From: Methanosarcina siciliae T4/M
GTDB taxonomy: Archaea; Halobacteriota; Methanosarcinia; Methanosarcinales; Methanosarcinaceae
Direction of reading: 5' to 3'
DNA length: 64,000 nt
Assembly (NCBI RefSeq): GCF_000970085.1
Contig: NZ_CP009506.1
Coordinates: 4,774,001-4,838,000, forward strand
The position numbers were made by a program, and so were the translations under genes. The notes beneath the pieces were generated by a model. It did no database searches. It was not told the DNA's origin and saw nothing but the letters and a program-made list of their open reading frames with translations. Of this stretch, positions 47,982 to 55,928 are shown piece after piece (the first letter of the stretch is position 1; each line of letters begins with the position of its first letter).

Positions 47982-50402
47982 ATGGATCCATTTAATGCAA
48001 TAGTAATAGCTGTCTTTTTACCATTTATACTCGCATGGACATTACCTGTATTATATAGTGTATTCAAACAGAGGATTGGCTGGATTTCAGCACTTATCGC
48101 ATTTACGTGTTTTGTGTTGAATGCCCAGGTGATCCCGTACACTATGGCAGGCACTCCTGTGACGGGTTCGTTTACATGGTTGCCGGCAGCTGGTCTATCT
48201 TTGGACTTTTACGGAGACGGTATGGCCGTGCTCCTTGCGCTGATCGTTTCAGGCATTGGTGTTATCATCATGTCTTATTCAAACGGTTACATGTCCACAA
48301 AGGAAGACCTGCCAAGGTACTACCAGTGGCTCCTGCTCTTCATGGGTGCAATGCTGGGCATTGCCTATACAGATAATACGATCCAGATGTTTATTTTCTG
48401 GGAACTGACCAGTATAACATCTTTTATGCTTATCGGATACTGGAGAGAAAGACCGGAATCCGTATACGGCGCAACCAAGGCTTTTCTGATCACTGCCGGT
48501 GGCGGACTTTTCATGTTCGCAGGCTTCCTGATGCTCAGGGTTGTTACAGGTACCTATGGAATCTCTGAAGTTGCTCAGAGCTCCGAACTCCTTTCGACAC
48601 TCCACGGAAGCTCGCTTTATGTTGCAGTCCTTGTGTTGATCTTTATAGGAGCTGCTTCCAAATCCGCTCAGGGTCCGTTCTATGTATGGCTGCCCAACGC
48701 AATGGAAGCTCCGACCCCTGTAAGCGCCTTCCTGCACTCGGCTACAATGGTCAAGGCCGGTGTCTACCTGGTTGCAAGGATGCACCCCATCCTTTCGGGA
48801 ACTCCCGAATGGTTAATCCTTGTTTCAGGGACAGGAATGATCACCATGGTGATGGCAGGTTTCATGGCGTTCCGGCAGACAGACATCAAAGCTATTCTGG
48901 CTTACTCTACGATCAGCCAGCTGGCTTACCTGATGACTATGTACGGGTACAGTACTGCCGAACACCCGGGACTGGGCTTTGCTGCAGCAACCTTCCACCT
49001 GCTGAACCACTCCACCTTCAAGGCTACCCTCTTCCTTGTTGCAGGTATTGTGGCTCACGAGGCGACGACTCGAGACATAAGAAAACTGGGTGGTTTGCGT
49101 AAGGAGATGCCAAAGACCTTTATCGTTGCGGTAATCGCAGCAGCTTCAATGGCTGGTGTTCCTCCCCTCAACGGTTTCCTCAGCAAGGAAATGTTCTACG
49201 AGACATCTCTTGAAATCGGAGAACTGGTTTCAGAGACCTATGGAGGTCCCTGGGCTATTATCTTCCCCGCTGTTGCAGTGGCCGGTGGTGTATTCACCCT
49301 TATGTACTCTATCAAACTGATAGATGGGATCTTCCTTGGAGAGAGGACTCACGACCACGATGTCCCTCACCACGTCCATGAAGCTCCCTGGGTTATGCTG
49401 GCTCCGGCAGTTTTCCTTGTATGCCTGATCATCTTCTTCGGGCTCTACCCCAAGTTCCCGATAAGCGTCCTGATCCAACCTGCCTATAGCGGCCTTGTCC
49501 CCCATGCGGATCACCTGCATGTAGCGCTCTGGCACGGAGTTACCACGCCGCTTCTGATGACGATAGCAACCTTTGCCATCGGTCTTGTACTCTACAAATT
49601 CTATGACTCAATTGCTGCCTGGCAGAACAGCTTCAACGACAAGCTTCCCTGGGTAAGCGTGAACTACTGGTACGATGCAACCGTAAACAACGCAAAGGGA
49701 ATAGCCCACAAGTTCTCAGCTTTTGCCCAGCCAGGACCCATTGGAGTGTATGTCAAGATGACACTGCTCTTCATGATTTTCCTGATCTTCTGGCCGGTTT
49801 ATAAGTTTGGTATAGGTCTGGGTATAGGTATCGGTGACATCCTGCCTGCAGGGATAATCTACGATGCTCAGCCTTATGAGATCGTACTTTACTCCCTGAT
49901 GATTCTGGCAGCGCTTGGTGCTGCGCTTCTACCGAGATACCTGCCTGCGGTCATATCCCTCTCCGAGCTTGGTTTCCTGGTAGCCCTGCTTTACGTATAC
50001 CTCAAAGCTCCTGACCTTGCAATGACCCAGGTCTGCGTAGAAACCCTGTCCACCATTATCTTCATCCTGGTGGTCATGAAGGTTCCACAGAAGTTCAAGG
50101 AGCCTATGCCGGCAGGTAAGGTTCTGGTGAACCTGCTAATCTCAGGTGTTGTTTCATTTGGAGTTCTTGCCGTAATGTTAAACGCAAATATAGGGGTACT
50201 GGCACCGTTCGAGACCTTCAACTACTACTTCATGGAGAAGGCTCTGGCAATGACCGGCGGACTTAACGTAGTTAACGTGATAGTCGTGGACTTCAGAGGG
50301 TATGATACCATCGGAGAAATCTCAGTCCTTTCCCTGGCAGCCCTTGGGGTGTACAGCCTTATCCTGAGCAGAGCAAAAAAGGTGAAGGGAGGTAAGGAAT
50401 AA
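47982..50402 (+). CDS. mrpA: Mrp Na+/H+ antiporter subunit A
   Basis: 806 residues. The large subunit of the multi-subunit Mrp cation/proton antiporter, with NuoL-like proton-channel helices: FFIWELTSITSFMLIG-like 'FWELTSITSFMLIGYWRE', 'PFYVWLPNAMEAPTPVSAF' and LAYSTISQLAYLMTMYG. The C-terminal part after residue 600 is the MrpB-like/DUF4040 extension (ISLSELGFLVALLYVYLKAP, then FRGYDTIGEISVLSLAALGV), normal for this subunit. A tgatgattc precedes the ATG. In methanogens Mrp exchanges Na+ for H+ and helps balance ion gradients during growth on acetate. First gene of a seven-gene operon. Confidence 0.95.
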   Translation: MDPFNAIVIAVFLPFILAWTLPVLYSVFKQRIGWISALIAFTCFVLNAQVIPYTMAGTPVTGSFTWLPAAGLSLDFYGDGMAVLLALIVSGIGVIIMSYSNGYMSTKEDLPRYYQWLLLFMGAMLGIAYTDNTIQMFIFWELTSITSFMLIGYWRERPESVYGATKAFLITAGGGLFMFAGFLMLRVVTGTYGISEVAQSSELLSTLHGSSLYVAVLVLIFIGAASKSAQGPFYVWLPNAMEAPTPVSAFLHSATMVKAGVYLVARMHPILSGTPEWLILVSGTGMITMVMAGFMAFRQTDIKAILAYSTISQLAYLMTMYGYSTAEHPGLGFAAATFHLLNHSTFKATLFLVAGIVAHEATTRDIRKLGGLRKEMPKTFIVAVIAAASMAGVPPLNGFLSKEMFYETSLEIGELVSETYGGPWAIIFPAVAVAGGVFTLMYSIKLIDGIFLGERTHDHDVPHHVHEAPWVMLAPAVFLVCLIIFFGLYPKFPISVLIQPAYSGLVPHADHLHVALWHGVTTPLLMTIATFAIGLVLYKFYDSIAAWQNSFNDKLPWVSVNYWYDATVNNAKGIAHKFSAFAQPGPIGVYVKMTLLFMIFLIFWPVYKFGIGLGIGIGDILPAGIIYDAQPYEIVLYSLMILAALGAALLPRYLPAVISLSELGFLVALLYVYLKAPDLAMTQVCVETLSTIIFILVVMKVPQKFKEPMPAGKVLVNLLISGVVSFGVLAVMLNANIGVLAPFETFNYYFMEKALAMTGGLNVVNVIVVDFRGYDTIGEISVLSLAALGVYSLILSRAKKVKGGKE

Positions 50403-50857
50403 TGGCCGATACCTCAGTAATTACCAAAACAATCGCGAAGGTCTGCTTGATGATCGATATGCTGTATTCAATCGATCTTCTGCTTATAGGAGGTAACAGG
50501 CCGGGTGGAGGTTTCATTGGCGGTGTGCTTTGTGCAGCCGGTATCGGACTTATCTACGTCGCATACGGGTATGATGCAATCAAGAAAATCTGGAACCCGG
50601 ACTGGCACATGTGGTTTGGATACGGGCTCCTGTTCGCAAGCATAACTGCCTGGTCTCCATTATTTGCAGGCCACAAATACTTCAGAAGTGCCTTTGATTT
50701 CGTTCCCGTAGAAGTGGGAGGTATGCACCTGTTTGAGCTTGAACTGGTCTCATCGATGTTCTTTGACCTTGGTGTGTACTTCGTAGTGGTAGGAGGTCTG
50801 CTGTTTATTGCAACTAAATTAGGAGCCGATAAAGGTCCGGAGGGAGAACATGAATAA
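50402..50857 (+). CDS. mrpB: Mrp antiporter subunit B
   Basis: 151 residues of the MnhB family, with four membrane helices. 'LLIGGNRPGGGFIGGVLCAAG' (residues about 29-50) is the family fingerprint, normally written GxxxPGGGFxGG. Starts on the last base of the mrpA stop region (TAATG), so translation is coupled. Required for complex assembly or function in other organisms. Confidence 0.93.
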   Translation: MADTSVITKTIAKVCLMIDMLYSIDLLLIGGNRPGGGFIGGVLCAAGIGLIYVAYGYDAIKKIWNPDWHMWFGYGLLFASITAWSPLFAGHKYFRSAFDFVPVEVGGMHLFELELVSSMFFDLGVYFVVVGGLLFIATKLGADKGPEGEHE

Positions 50858-51275
50858 TTTTTTCCTTGAGCTTACAATCGCTCTGCTCTTCGGGATAGGA
50901 ACTTTCCTGGTCCTCCGCAGGGACATGATGAAAGTTATCATCGGTTTCGGTATAATTTCCCATGCCATTAACCTGTATATCGTTGGAAGCGGAGTTTTCA
51001 CCGACGGTACCCTTGTACCGATTCTGGAGCACGAACAGGCTGTAGAAGGTCTTAAGCAGGGCCTTATCTATAACGATAACCTGACACAGGGAATTATCGG
51101 GCCGATAACAACCAATCCGTATACAGAATTCGTGGACCCTCTTGTACAGGCCCTCGTGCTCACGGCAATTGTGATCGGGCTTGCAACTACTGCATTCGTA
51201 TTGACTCTGTGCTACCGCGTCAATGAAGAATATGGTACTGTTGATGTCCAGGAACTCAGGAGGCTTCGAGAATGA
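50850..51275 (+). CDS. mrpC: Mrp antiporter subunit C
   Basis: 141 residues, NuoK-like, with three membrane helices: LTIALLFGIGTFLVLRRDMM, IIGFGIISHAINLYIVGSG and VQALVLTAIVIGLATTAFVL. The last is the helix carrying the conserved 'DPLVQALVLTAIVI' motif. A loop of about 35 residues between helices 2 and 3 is longer than in many bacterial MrpC proteins. Overlaps mrpB by eight bases. Confidence 0.93.
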   Translation: MNNFFLELTIALLFGIGTFLVLRRDMMKVIIGFGIISHAINLYIVGSGVFTDGTLVPILEHEQAVEGLKQGLIYNDNLTQGIIGPITTNPYTEFVDPLVQALVLTAIVIGLATTAFVLTLCYRVNEEYGTVDVQELRRLRE

Positions 51276-52840
51276 GCTTTTTAATGGATAATCTGCCGAT
51301 GTTCCTGGTTGCGATCCCTCTGTTAATGGCTCCGGTCACAATCCTGACCAAAGGTAATCCCGGGCTGCAAAAGGTACTCGACATCGTAGTTGGCTTTGTC
51401 TTATTGTGCTTAAGCGTGCTCCTGATCACAACCGTCTGGAACAACGGAATTATTGCATATGATGTAGGAGAATTCGGAAAGTACGGGATTGTACTTGTAG
51501 CCGATCTGCTGGGCGCAGGGATGGTTCTTCTGAGCTGCTTTATTGGCTTCTTGGGCTTAATTTACTCCTATGATTACATAGAAGACCAATCCCTGAACCA
51601 GACTTACCACTCCCTTTACAACCTGATGCTTGCAGGTATCAACGGGATCTTCCTGACGGGTGATATCTTCAATATGTTCGTCTTCTTCGAAGTAATGCTG
51701 CTTTCCTCGGCAGCTCTGATAGTTGCAAACGAAAACTCAAAGGTTACGAAGATTTCGGACAAGATGGAAGCCACTATGAAGTACCTGGTTCTGAACATTC
51801 TCGGGGGTAATGTGATGCTGATAGCAGTCGCGTCATTGTATGCATCCATCGGTTCCCTGAACATGGCAGACATTACCCTTAAGATCCGGATGCTTGCCGA
51901 GACAGGGGCTGTGCCATGGCACCTGTATGCGGTGGGCCTCCTCTTTATCATTGTATTTGGTGGTAAGGCAGCAATGTTCCCTCTGCACTACTGGCTTCCG
52001 GATGTACACCCCACAGCTCCGTCCCCGATCAGTGCAATGCTAAGTGGTGTGATCATAAAAATCGGAGCTTATGGTATACTCAGGGTTCTCTTTATGGTCT
52101 TTGCTCCTTTCCAGGCAGTGTACGGACCAGTCATCCTCTTCACGGCTCTGGTCACCCTGGCCCTTGGAGCAACCTCGGCAATAGGGCAGTCGGATGTAAA
52201 ACGCATGCTGGCTTATTCCAGTGTATCCCAGATAGGATACATCTTCCTGGGCTTTGGGATGGCAGCAATGGCAAACGTAGCCGGGGAGACTGAGGCTGCA
52301 GCTCTACTCCTTGCCGCATCCGTAGTCTACATGATAAACCATGCACTTGCCAAGAGCATGTTATTCCTTACCTCGGGTGGAATCATCCACACTGCCGATA
52401 CAAGGGATATGCGCAAGATGGGAGGCATGGTCAACAAAGCTCCTTTGATGTGTGCTGCTTTCCTTGTGGGAGCCATGTCCATTGGCGGAGTACCCCCGAT
52501 GGGAGGATTCATCGCCAAGTTCCTGCTCTTTGATTCAGGCCTCAGAGCGCAGTTCTACCTGCCCATAGGGATAGCTGTGATCTTTGCAATCTTTACTCTC
52601 TTCTACATGTTCAGAGGCTGGATGCTTATATTCTGGGGAGAAAGGGACCCACAGCATGGCGAATATTCTCACCACAAACTGTCCCCCCTGATTGTAGCTC
52701 CAATCCTGATACTGGCAGCAATTGTGCTGATCCTCGGACTGTACCCAGAACCTGTTGTGCAGTTCTCACAGACCATTGCAAACCAGATAATTGATCCGCA
52801 GCCTTATATTGATGCGGTAATAGTGAGGGTGATCAGATGA
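51272..52840 (+). CDS. mrpD: Mrp antiporter subunit D
   Basis: 522 residues, NuoN/NuoM-like proton channel with about fourteen helices. It shows FNMFVFFEVMLLSSAALIVA (Glu in helix 5), 'FPLHYWLPDVHPTAPSPISA' and 'LAYSSVSQIGYIFLGFGMAA', all characteristic of antiporter-like complex I subunits. Key lysines and glutamates of the transport path appear in place. Overlaps mrpC by four bases. Confidence 0.95.
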   Translation: MSFLMDNLPMFLVAIPLLMAPVTILTKGNPGLQKVLDIVVGFVLLCLSVLLITTVWNNGIIAYDVGEFGKYGIVLVADLLGAGMVLLSCFIGFLGLIYSYDYIEDQSLNQTYHSLYNLMLAGINGIFLTGDIFNMFVFFEVMLLSSAALIVANENSKVTKISDKMEATMKYLVLNILGGNVMLIAVASLYASIGSLNMADITLKIRMLAETGAVPWHLYAVGLLFIIVFGGKAAMFPLHYWLPDVHPTAPSPISAMLSGVIIKIGAYGILRVLFMVFAPFQAVYGPVILFTALVTLALGATSAIGQSDVKRMLAYSSVSQIGYIFLGFGMAAMANVAGETEAAALLLAASVVYMINHALAKSMLFLTSGGIIHTADTRDMRKMGGMVNKAPLMCAAFLVGAMSIGGVPPMGGFIAKFLLFDSGLRAQFYLPIGIAVIFAIFTLFYMFRGWMLIFWGERDPQHGEYSHHKLSPLIVAPILILAAIVLILGLYPEPVVQFSQTIANQIIDPQPYIDAVIVRVIR

Positions 52841-53334
52841 AGCGTCGCACAATTACTTATATGGCACTTCCGGTAGTTTGGTGCCTTGTTAGTGGGCAAA
52901 TAACCCTTGGAAGTGTGCTTCTCGGTCTCCTCTTCGGAGTTGTAGTAGTGACTCCCTTCAGCAAGCTGTACAGGCTGGATGAGGTGATACAACCTACTGG
53001 AGACTGGCTTTCAAAAATTCCAAAGAAACTTGTGTATTTTTACGTTTTGATCAAGGAGATCATAAAGGCTAACATAGTAGTCGCAAAAATTGTCATCCAA
53101 CCCAAGATAGATATCAAACCCGGCATCATTGCGGTTCCTATCCGGACCAAAACCAATATCGGAATTACGGGTATTGCCAACACCATTACCCTTACCCCAG
53201 GAACCCTGACCGTGGATATTTCGGAGGACAAATCGGTCCTCTATGTGCACTCTATCGATGCAACCGATCCGCAGGGCGTTCGTGACTCCATAAGAGACGA
53301 CCTTGAGCACTATGTACTGGAGGCGTTCGAATGA
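52837..53334 (+). CDS. mrpE: Mrp antiporter subunit E
   Basis: 165 residues of the MnhE family. Two N-terminal helices (LPVVWCLVSGQITLGSVLLG and a following one) precede a cytoplasmic domain with 'IANTITLTPGTLTVDISED' and VLYVHSIDATD, the most conserved MrpE segment. Overlaps mrpD by four bases. Confidence 0.93.
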   Translation: MKRRTITYMALPVVWCLVSGQITLGSVLLGLLFGVVVVTPFSKLYRLDEVIQPTGDWLSKIPKKLVYFYVLIKEIIKANIVVAKIVIQPKIDIKPGIIAVPIRTKTNIGITGIANTITLTPGTLTVDISEDKSVLYVHSIDATDPQGVRDSIRDDLEHYVLEAFE

Positions 53335-53606
53335 TTATTACACTGGAACAAGCAGATTTCCTGGCACTGATCGTTATGGTAGTCGCCCTTATACCGAGTA
53401 CGTACAGAGTTCTGTATGGTCCGACTCTCCCTGACAGGATTGCAGCATCAGATGCCGTGGGGAACGTCCTTGCGATGATATTTGCGCTCTACGCTTTCCA
53501 GGGGAGTTCGATCTACCTCATGGACGTAGCTATGCTGCTTTCAATTATCTCCTTCGTGGGAACGGTAATAGTAGCAAAGTATCTTGATACGGGAGAGGTG
53601 CTGTAA
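53331..53606 (+). CDS. mrpF: Mrp antiporter subunit F
   Basis: 91 residues, three helices. 'STYRVLYGPTLPDRIAASDA' is the MnhF signature (R-x-x-x-G-P-T-x-x-D-R-x-x-x-D), followed by VAMLLSIISFVGTVIVAKYL. Overlaps mrpE by four bases and mrpG by one. Confidence 0.93.
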   Translation: MIITLEQADFLALIVMVVALIPSTYRVLYGPTLPDRIAASDAVGNVLAMIFALYAFQGSSIYLMDVAMLLSIISFVGTVIVAKYLDTGEVL

Positions 53607-53980
53607 TGGATACAATTTCCACTGTACTGGACATTATCAGTGTGTTTTTCCTTGTGGTAGGGCTAATATTCCTCTGTCTGGGAATGCTCGGCCTGCTGCG
53701 TCTGCCTGATGTGTACAACAGGTTGCATGCAACAACCAAGGTTGCAACGCTGGGTGCTCTCGGAGTCCTTCTGAGCATTATCATCCAGGAAGGTTATACC
53801 CCTATGGGAGTAAAGGCTTTTACTGTATGCCTTTTTATTCTGCTTACAGCTCCCATATCAGGCCATATGATCGGCAAGGCAGCCTACAGCCATGGGGTAA
53901 AACTCTGTGAAGGCACATGCATAGATGAATACGGGCTATCATGCGGACAACAACAGAGCGTCCCAAAGAAGAAAAAATGA
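53606..53980 (+). CDS. mrpG: Mrp antiporter subunit G
   Basis: 124 residues, three helices. 'LGMLGLLRLPDVYNRLHATT' is the MnhG signature, followed by TLGALGVLLSIIIQEG and a last helix with GHMIGKAAYSHGVK. The tail after residue 100 contains two cysteines (CEGTC) and two more nearby, which is uncommon for the family. Last gene of the mrpABCDEFG operon, followed directly by a terminator hairpin. Confidence 0.93.
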   Translation: MDTISTVLDIISVFFLVVGLIFLCLGMLGLLRLPDVYNRLHATTKVATLGALGVLLSIIIQEGYTPMGVKAFTVCLFILLTAPISGHMIGKAAYSHGVKLCEGTCIDEYGLSCGQQQSVPKKKK

Positions 53981-53986
53981 AGCTGT

Positions 53987-54029
53987 AATGAGTGTGTTTC
54001 ACAAACACATTCATCTTTTTGTTTTTTTG
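53987..54029 (+). terminator. hairpin terminator of the mrp operon
   Basis: An inverted repeat formed by aatgagtgtgttt (from 53988) and aaacacattcat (to 54014), with one G-U pair, closes a tiny loop. It is followed immediately by a tract of T residues (54017-54029). It begins within a few bases of the mrpG stop. Confidence 0.75.
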
Positions 54030-54030
54030 T

Positions 54031-54128
54031 CGTATTTTTGTTCTTATCGTATTTTTGTTCTTATCGTATTTTTGTTCTTATCGTATTTTTGTTCTTATCG
54101 TATTTTTGTTCTTATCGTATTTTTTCTG
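54031..54128 (+). repeat. five and a half tandem 17-bp U-rich repeats
   Basis: Unit cgtatttttgttcttat is repeated at 54031, 54048, 54065, 54082 and 54099, then partially at 54116 (cgtattttttctg). All full copies are identical. Each unit supplies a T5 and a second pyrimidine run. It directly follows the mrp terminator hairpin. Confidence 0.95.
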
Positions 54129-54895
54129 ATTAACAATCCTTCTATAAGGTTTCTGCTTCTTTTTCTCCAGTTCTAATCTGGGTCTTTGAGTTAATCGAAA
54201 TTCTATTCCTGCTTCTTTTTCGTTTTTCAGATATCGTTCTTCCCGGATAATACGGTAAAAAAGTAGACGGCTTCAAAATTTGAAGGAATGAGTTTATTTC
54301 AGCAGGATGAAAATCAACCCGGAAGTAAAAAATGGCTTATTTTGATATTGGAGGTTAATGTTTTTTCCAAACAATAAAATCTTTCTTGCCTTCTAAAAAG
54401 AGCGTCGGTTATGCTATATATTTTTATTTTCCATCTATCTATGCCAGTAAATCCCGGAGAAATTAAGGTCTCCTTTGTCAGGTACGCAAAACCTGAACTC
54501 CTTTTTTTGGGAACCAGCTTGAAAGCGAGTCCGAACAGGATCTGAAAACAGGTCTGAACAGGACTCTACAGGATAAAGACCGAATTTAAAATACGGAATA
54601 TTCTGAGTCCAGAAAAGTTCTGAAAAAAGAAAGAAGTGGTCTTAAAAGAGTCAAATCGGATCGAAAAATGAATCAGAACCACCTTTAACAAATGGCTCGC
54701 ATTGAAGAAGATCCTTTGAATTAAAGTCATGGATGGAATATTTCCGGGATTTAAACTGGTTTTATATATAGATTACTTATTTTAGAGATACTTTGTATCA
54801 ATTATATAGACTAAATCGAATAGCTATATAATATACTCTGCAAATTCTAATCCTGAAAAGCCGGAATGTGAAAGCAGGACAGAGAGGTAATAGAT
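54129..54895. other. intergenic region between mrp and the metallophosphoesterase
   Basis: About 770 bases. A copy of the promoter motif used by the two HyuA-like genes occurs at 54404-54420 (gtcggttatgctatata) and is followed by a 34-codon ORF at 54441-54545 (MPVNPGEIKVSFVRYAKPEL at its start). A second TATA-like ctatataata (54824-54833) is about 60 bases upstream of the metallophosphoesterase. The rest contains repeated short ggtctgaacagga-like words but no gene. Confidence 0.4.
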
Positions 54896-55639
54896 ATTAT
54901 AAGACTGGTACATCTTTCGGACATTCACTTCTCAGAAGCGTTCTATATGCCTGAGATTGCAGATGCAATGCTTGAAAAAATAAATCAGGATAACCCGGAT
55001 ATAGTTGTTATTACAGGCGACCTTACAGAAAATGGGCTCGCAGCCGAGTATAATGGAGCAAAAAACTTCATTGACAGGATCGGATGCAAAAACAAGGTAA
55101 TAGTTCCCGGAAATCATGATTCCAGAAATGCAGGTTACCTTTTCTTCGAAGACATTTTCAAGGCCAGGTCCTCTTCCGGAAGTTTTGGGGAGTTCGTGGT
55201 CGTAGGGCTTGATTCTTCCCAGCCGGAACTTGAAGAAGGGCACATCGGAAGGGAAAACTACGGCTGGATAGAGAAAGCTTTTTCAACACCCGGTTTCAAG
55301 GTTTTTGCCCTTCACCATCACCTGATTCCAATCCCCAGGACAGGCAGGGGCAATAACGTGCTTGTAGACGCCGGGGACGTCCTTGAGCTTCTGGACCATT
55401 CGGGTGTGAACCTTGTACTCTGCGGACACTGGCATATCCCATGGGTCTGGAGGTTAAACGACATGCTTGTTGTCAGTGCAGGCACAGTCTGTTCTTCCAA
55501 GGTCCGGGGAAAAGCCTCACAATGTTATAATTACATTGAGATTGCAGCGCCAGAACCCGATTGTACTCGCTGGCACCTGCAGGTTCACAGAGTTTTCTAC
55601 GGTGGGAAAAAAGAGAAGGTCGTTGACAGTATAATATGA
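54896..55639 (+). CDS. calcineurin-like metallophosphoesterase with a non-AUG start
   Basis: About 247 residues. The binuclear metal site is built from DIH in 'LVHLSDIHFSEAFYMPE', then VVITGDLTENG, VPGNHDSRN, and later 'ALHHHLIP' and LCGHWHIP, the complete phosphoesterase motif set. The DxH motif lies upstream of the first AUG (54947), and the frame back to the preceding stop (54869) has no ATG, GTG or TTG. GAGGT at 54884-54888 points to ATT 54896 or ATA 54899 as the initiator; CTG 54905 is also possible. Substrate unknown; relatives cleave phosphodiesters. Confidence 0.85.
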   Translation: MIRLVHLSDIHFSEAFYMPEIADAMLEKINQDNPDIVVITGDLTENGLAAEYNGAKNFIDRIGCKNKVIVPGNHDSRNAGYLFFEDIFKARSSSGSFGEFVVVGLDSSQPELEEGHIGRENYGWIEKAFSTPGFKVFALHHHLIPIPRTGRGNNVLVDAGDVLELLDHSGVNLVLCGHWHIPWVWRLNDMLVVSAGTVCSSKVRGKASQCYNYIEIAAPEPDCTRWHLQVHRVFYGGKKEKVVDSII

Positions 55640-55928
55640 CATCTAATTAGCAGTATATGATGGTATACGATAGTATATATGACGGTATACGATAGAATAT
55701 TTCATCTTATTTTTTCACCTTTTCCTCCATTTCATGTTTTTTTATCAGTTCCCCTTTCCTCCTTTTTTTTCACTGCAACTTTCCCTTATCGCCTCGATTC
55801 TTTTCTTTCAATATTTCTTTCCCTCTATTATTTCAGCTCCCTCAATATTTCACCCCTCTGCAAAACGTGAGGCTCCTGTAAAATCCTGATCGGCTATGTT
55901 ATATTTTTTTGAAAATAAAATCTAAACC
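55640..55928. promoter_or_regulatory. promoter region of HyuA-like gene 1, with 22-bp repeat
   Basis: Two 22-base direct repeats (55656-55677 and 55678-55699, tatgayggtatacgatag followed by wata) follow the phosphoesterase stop. A long pyrimidine-rich stretch follows. The promoter motif atcggctatgttatat (55889-55904) is 25-40 bases from the ATG at 55929, implying a very short leader. The same motif stands before the second HyuA-like gene. Confidence 0.6.

Noticed and set aside
53925..54176. 83-codon ORF spanning the mrpG end and the 17-bp repeats
   Set aside because: It is a shadow of mrpG followed by repeat translation (FVLIVFLFLSYFCSYRI-like), not a gene.
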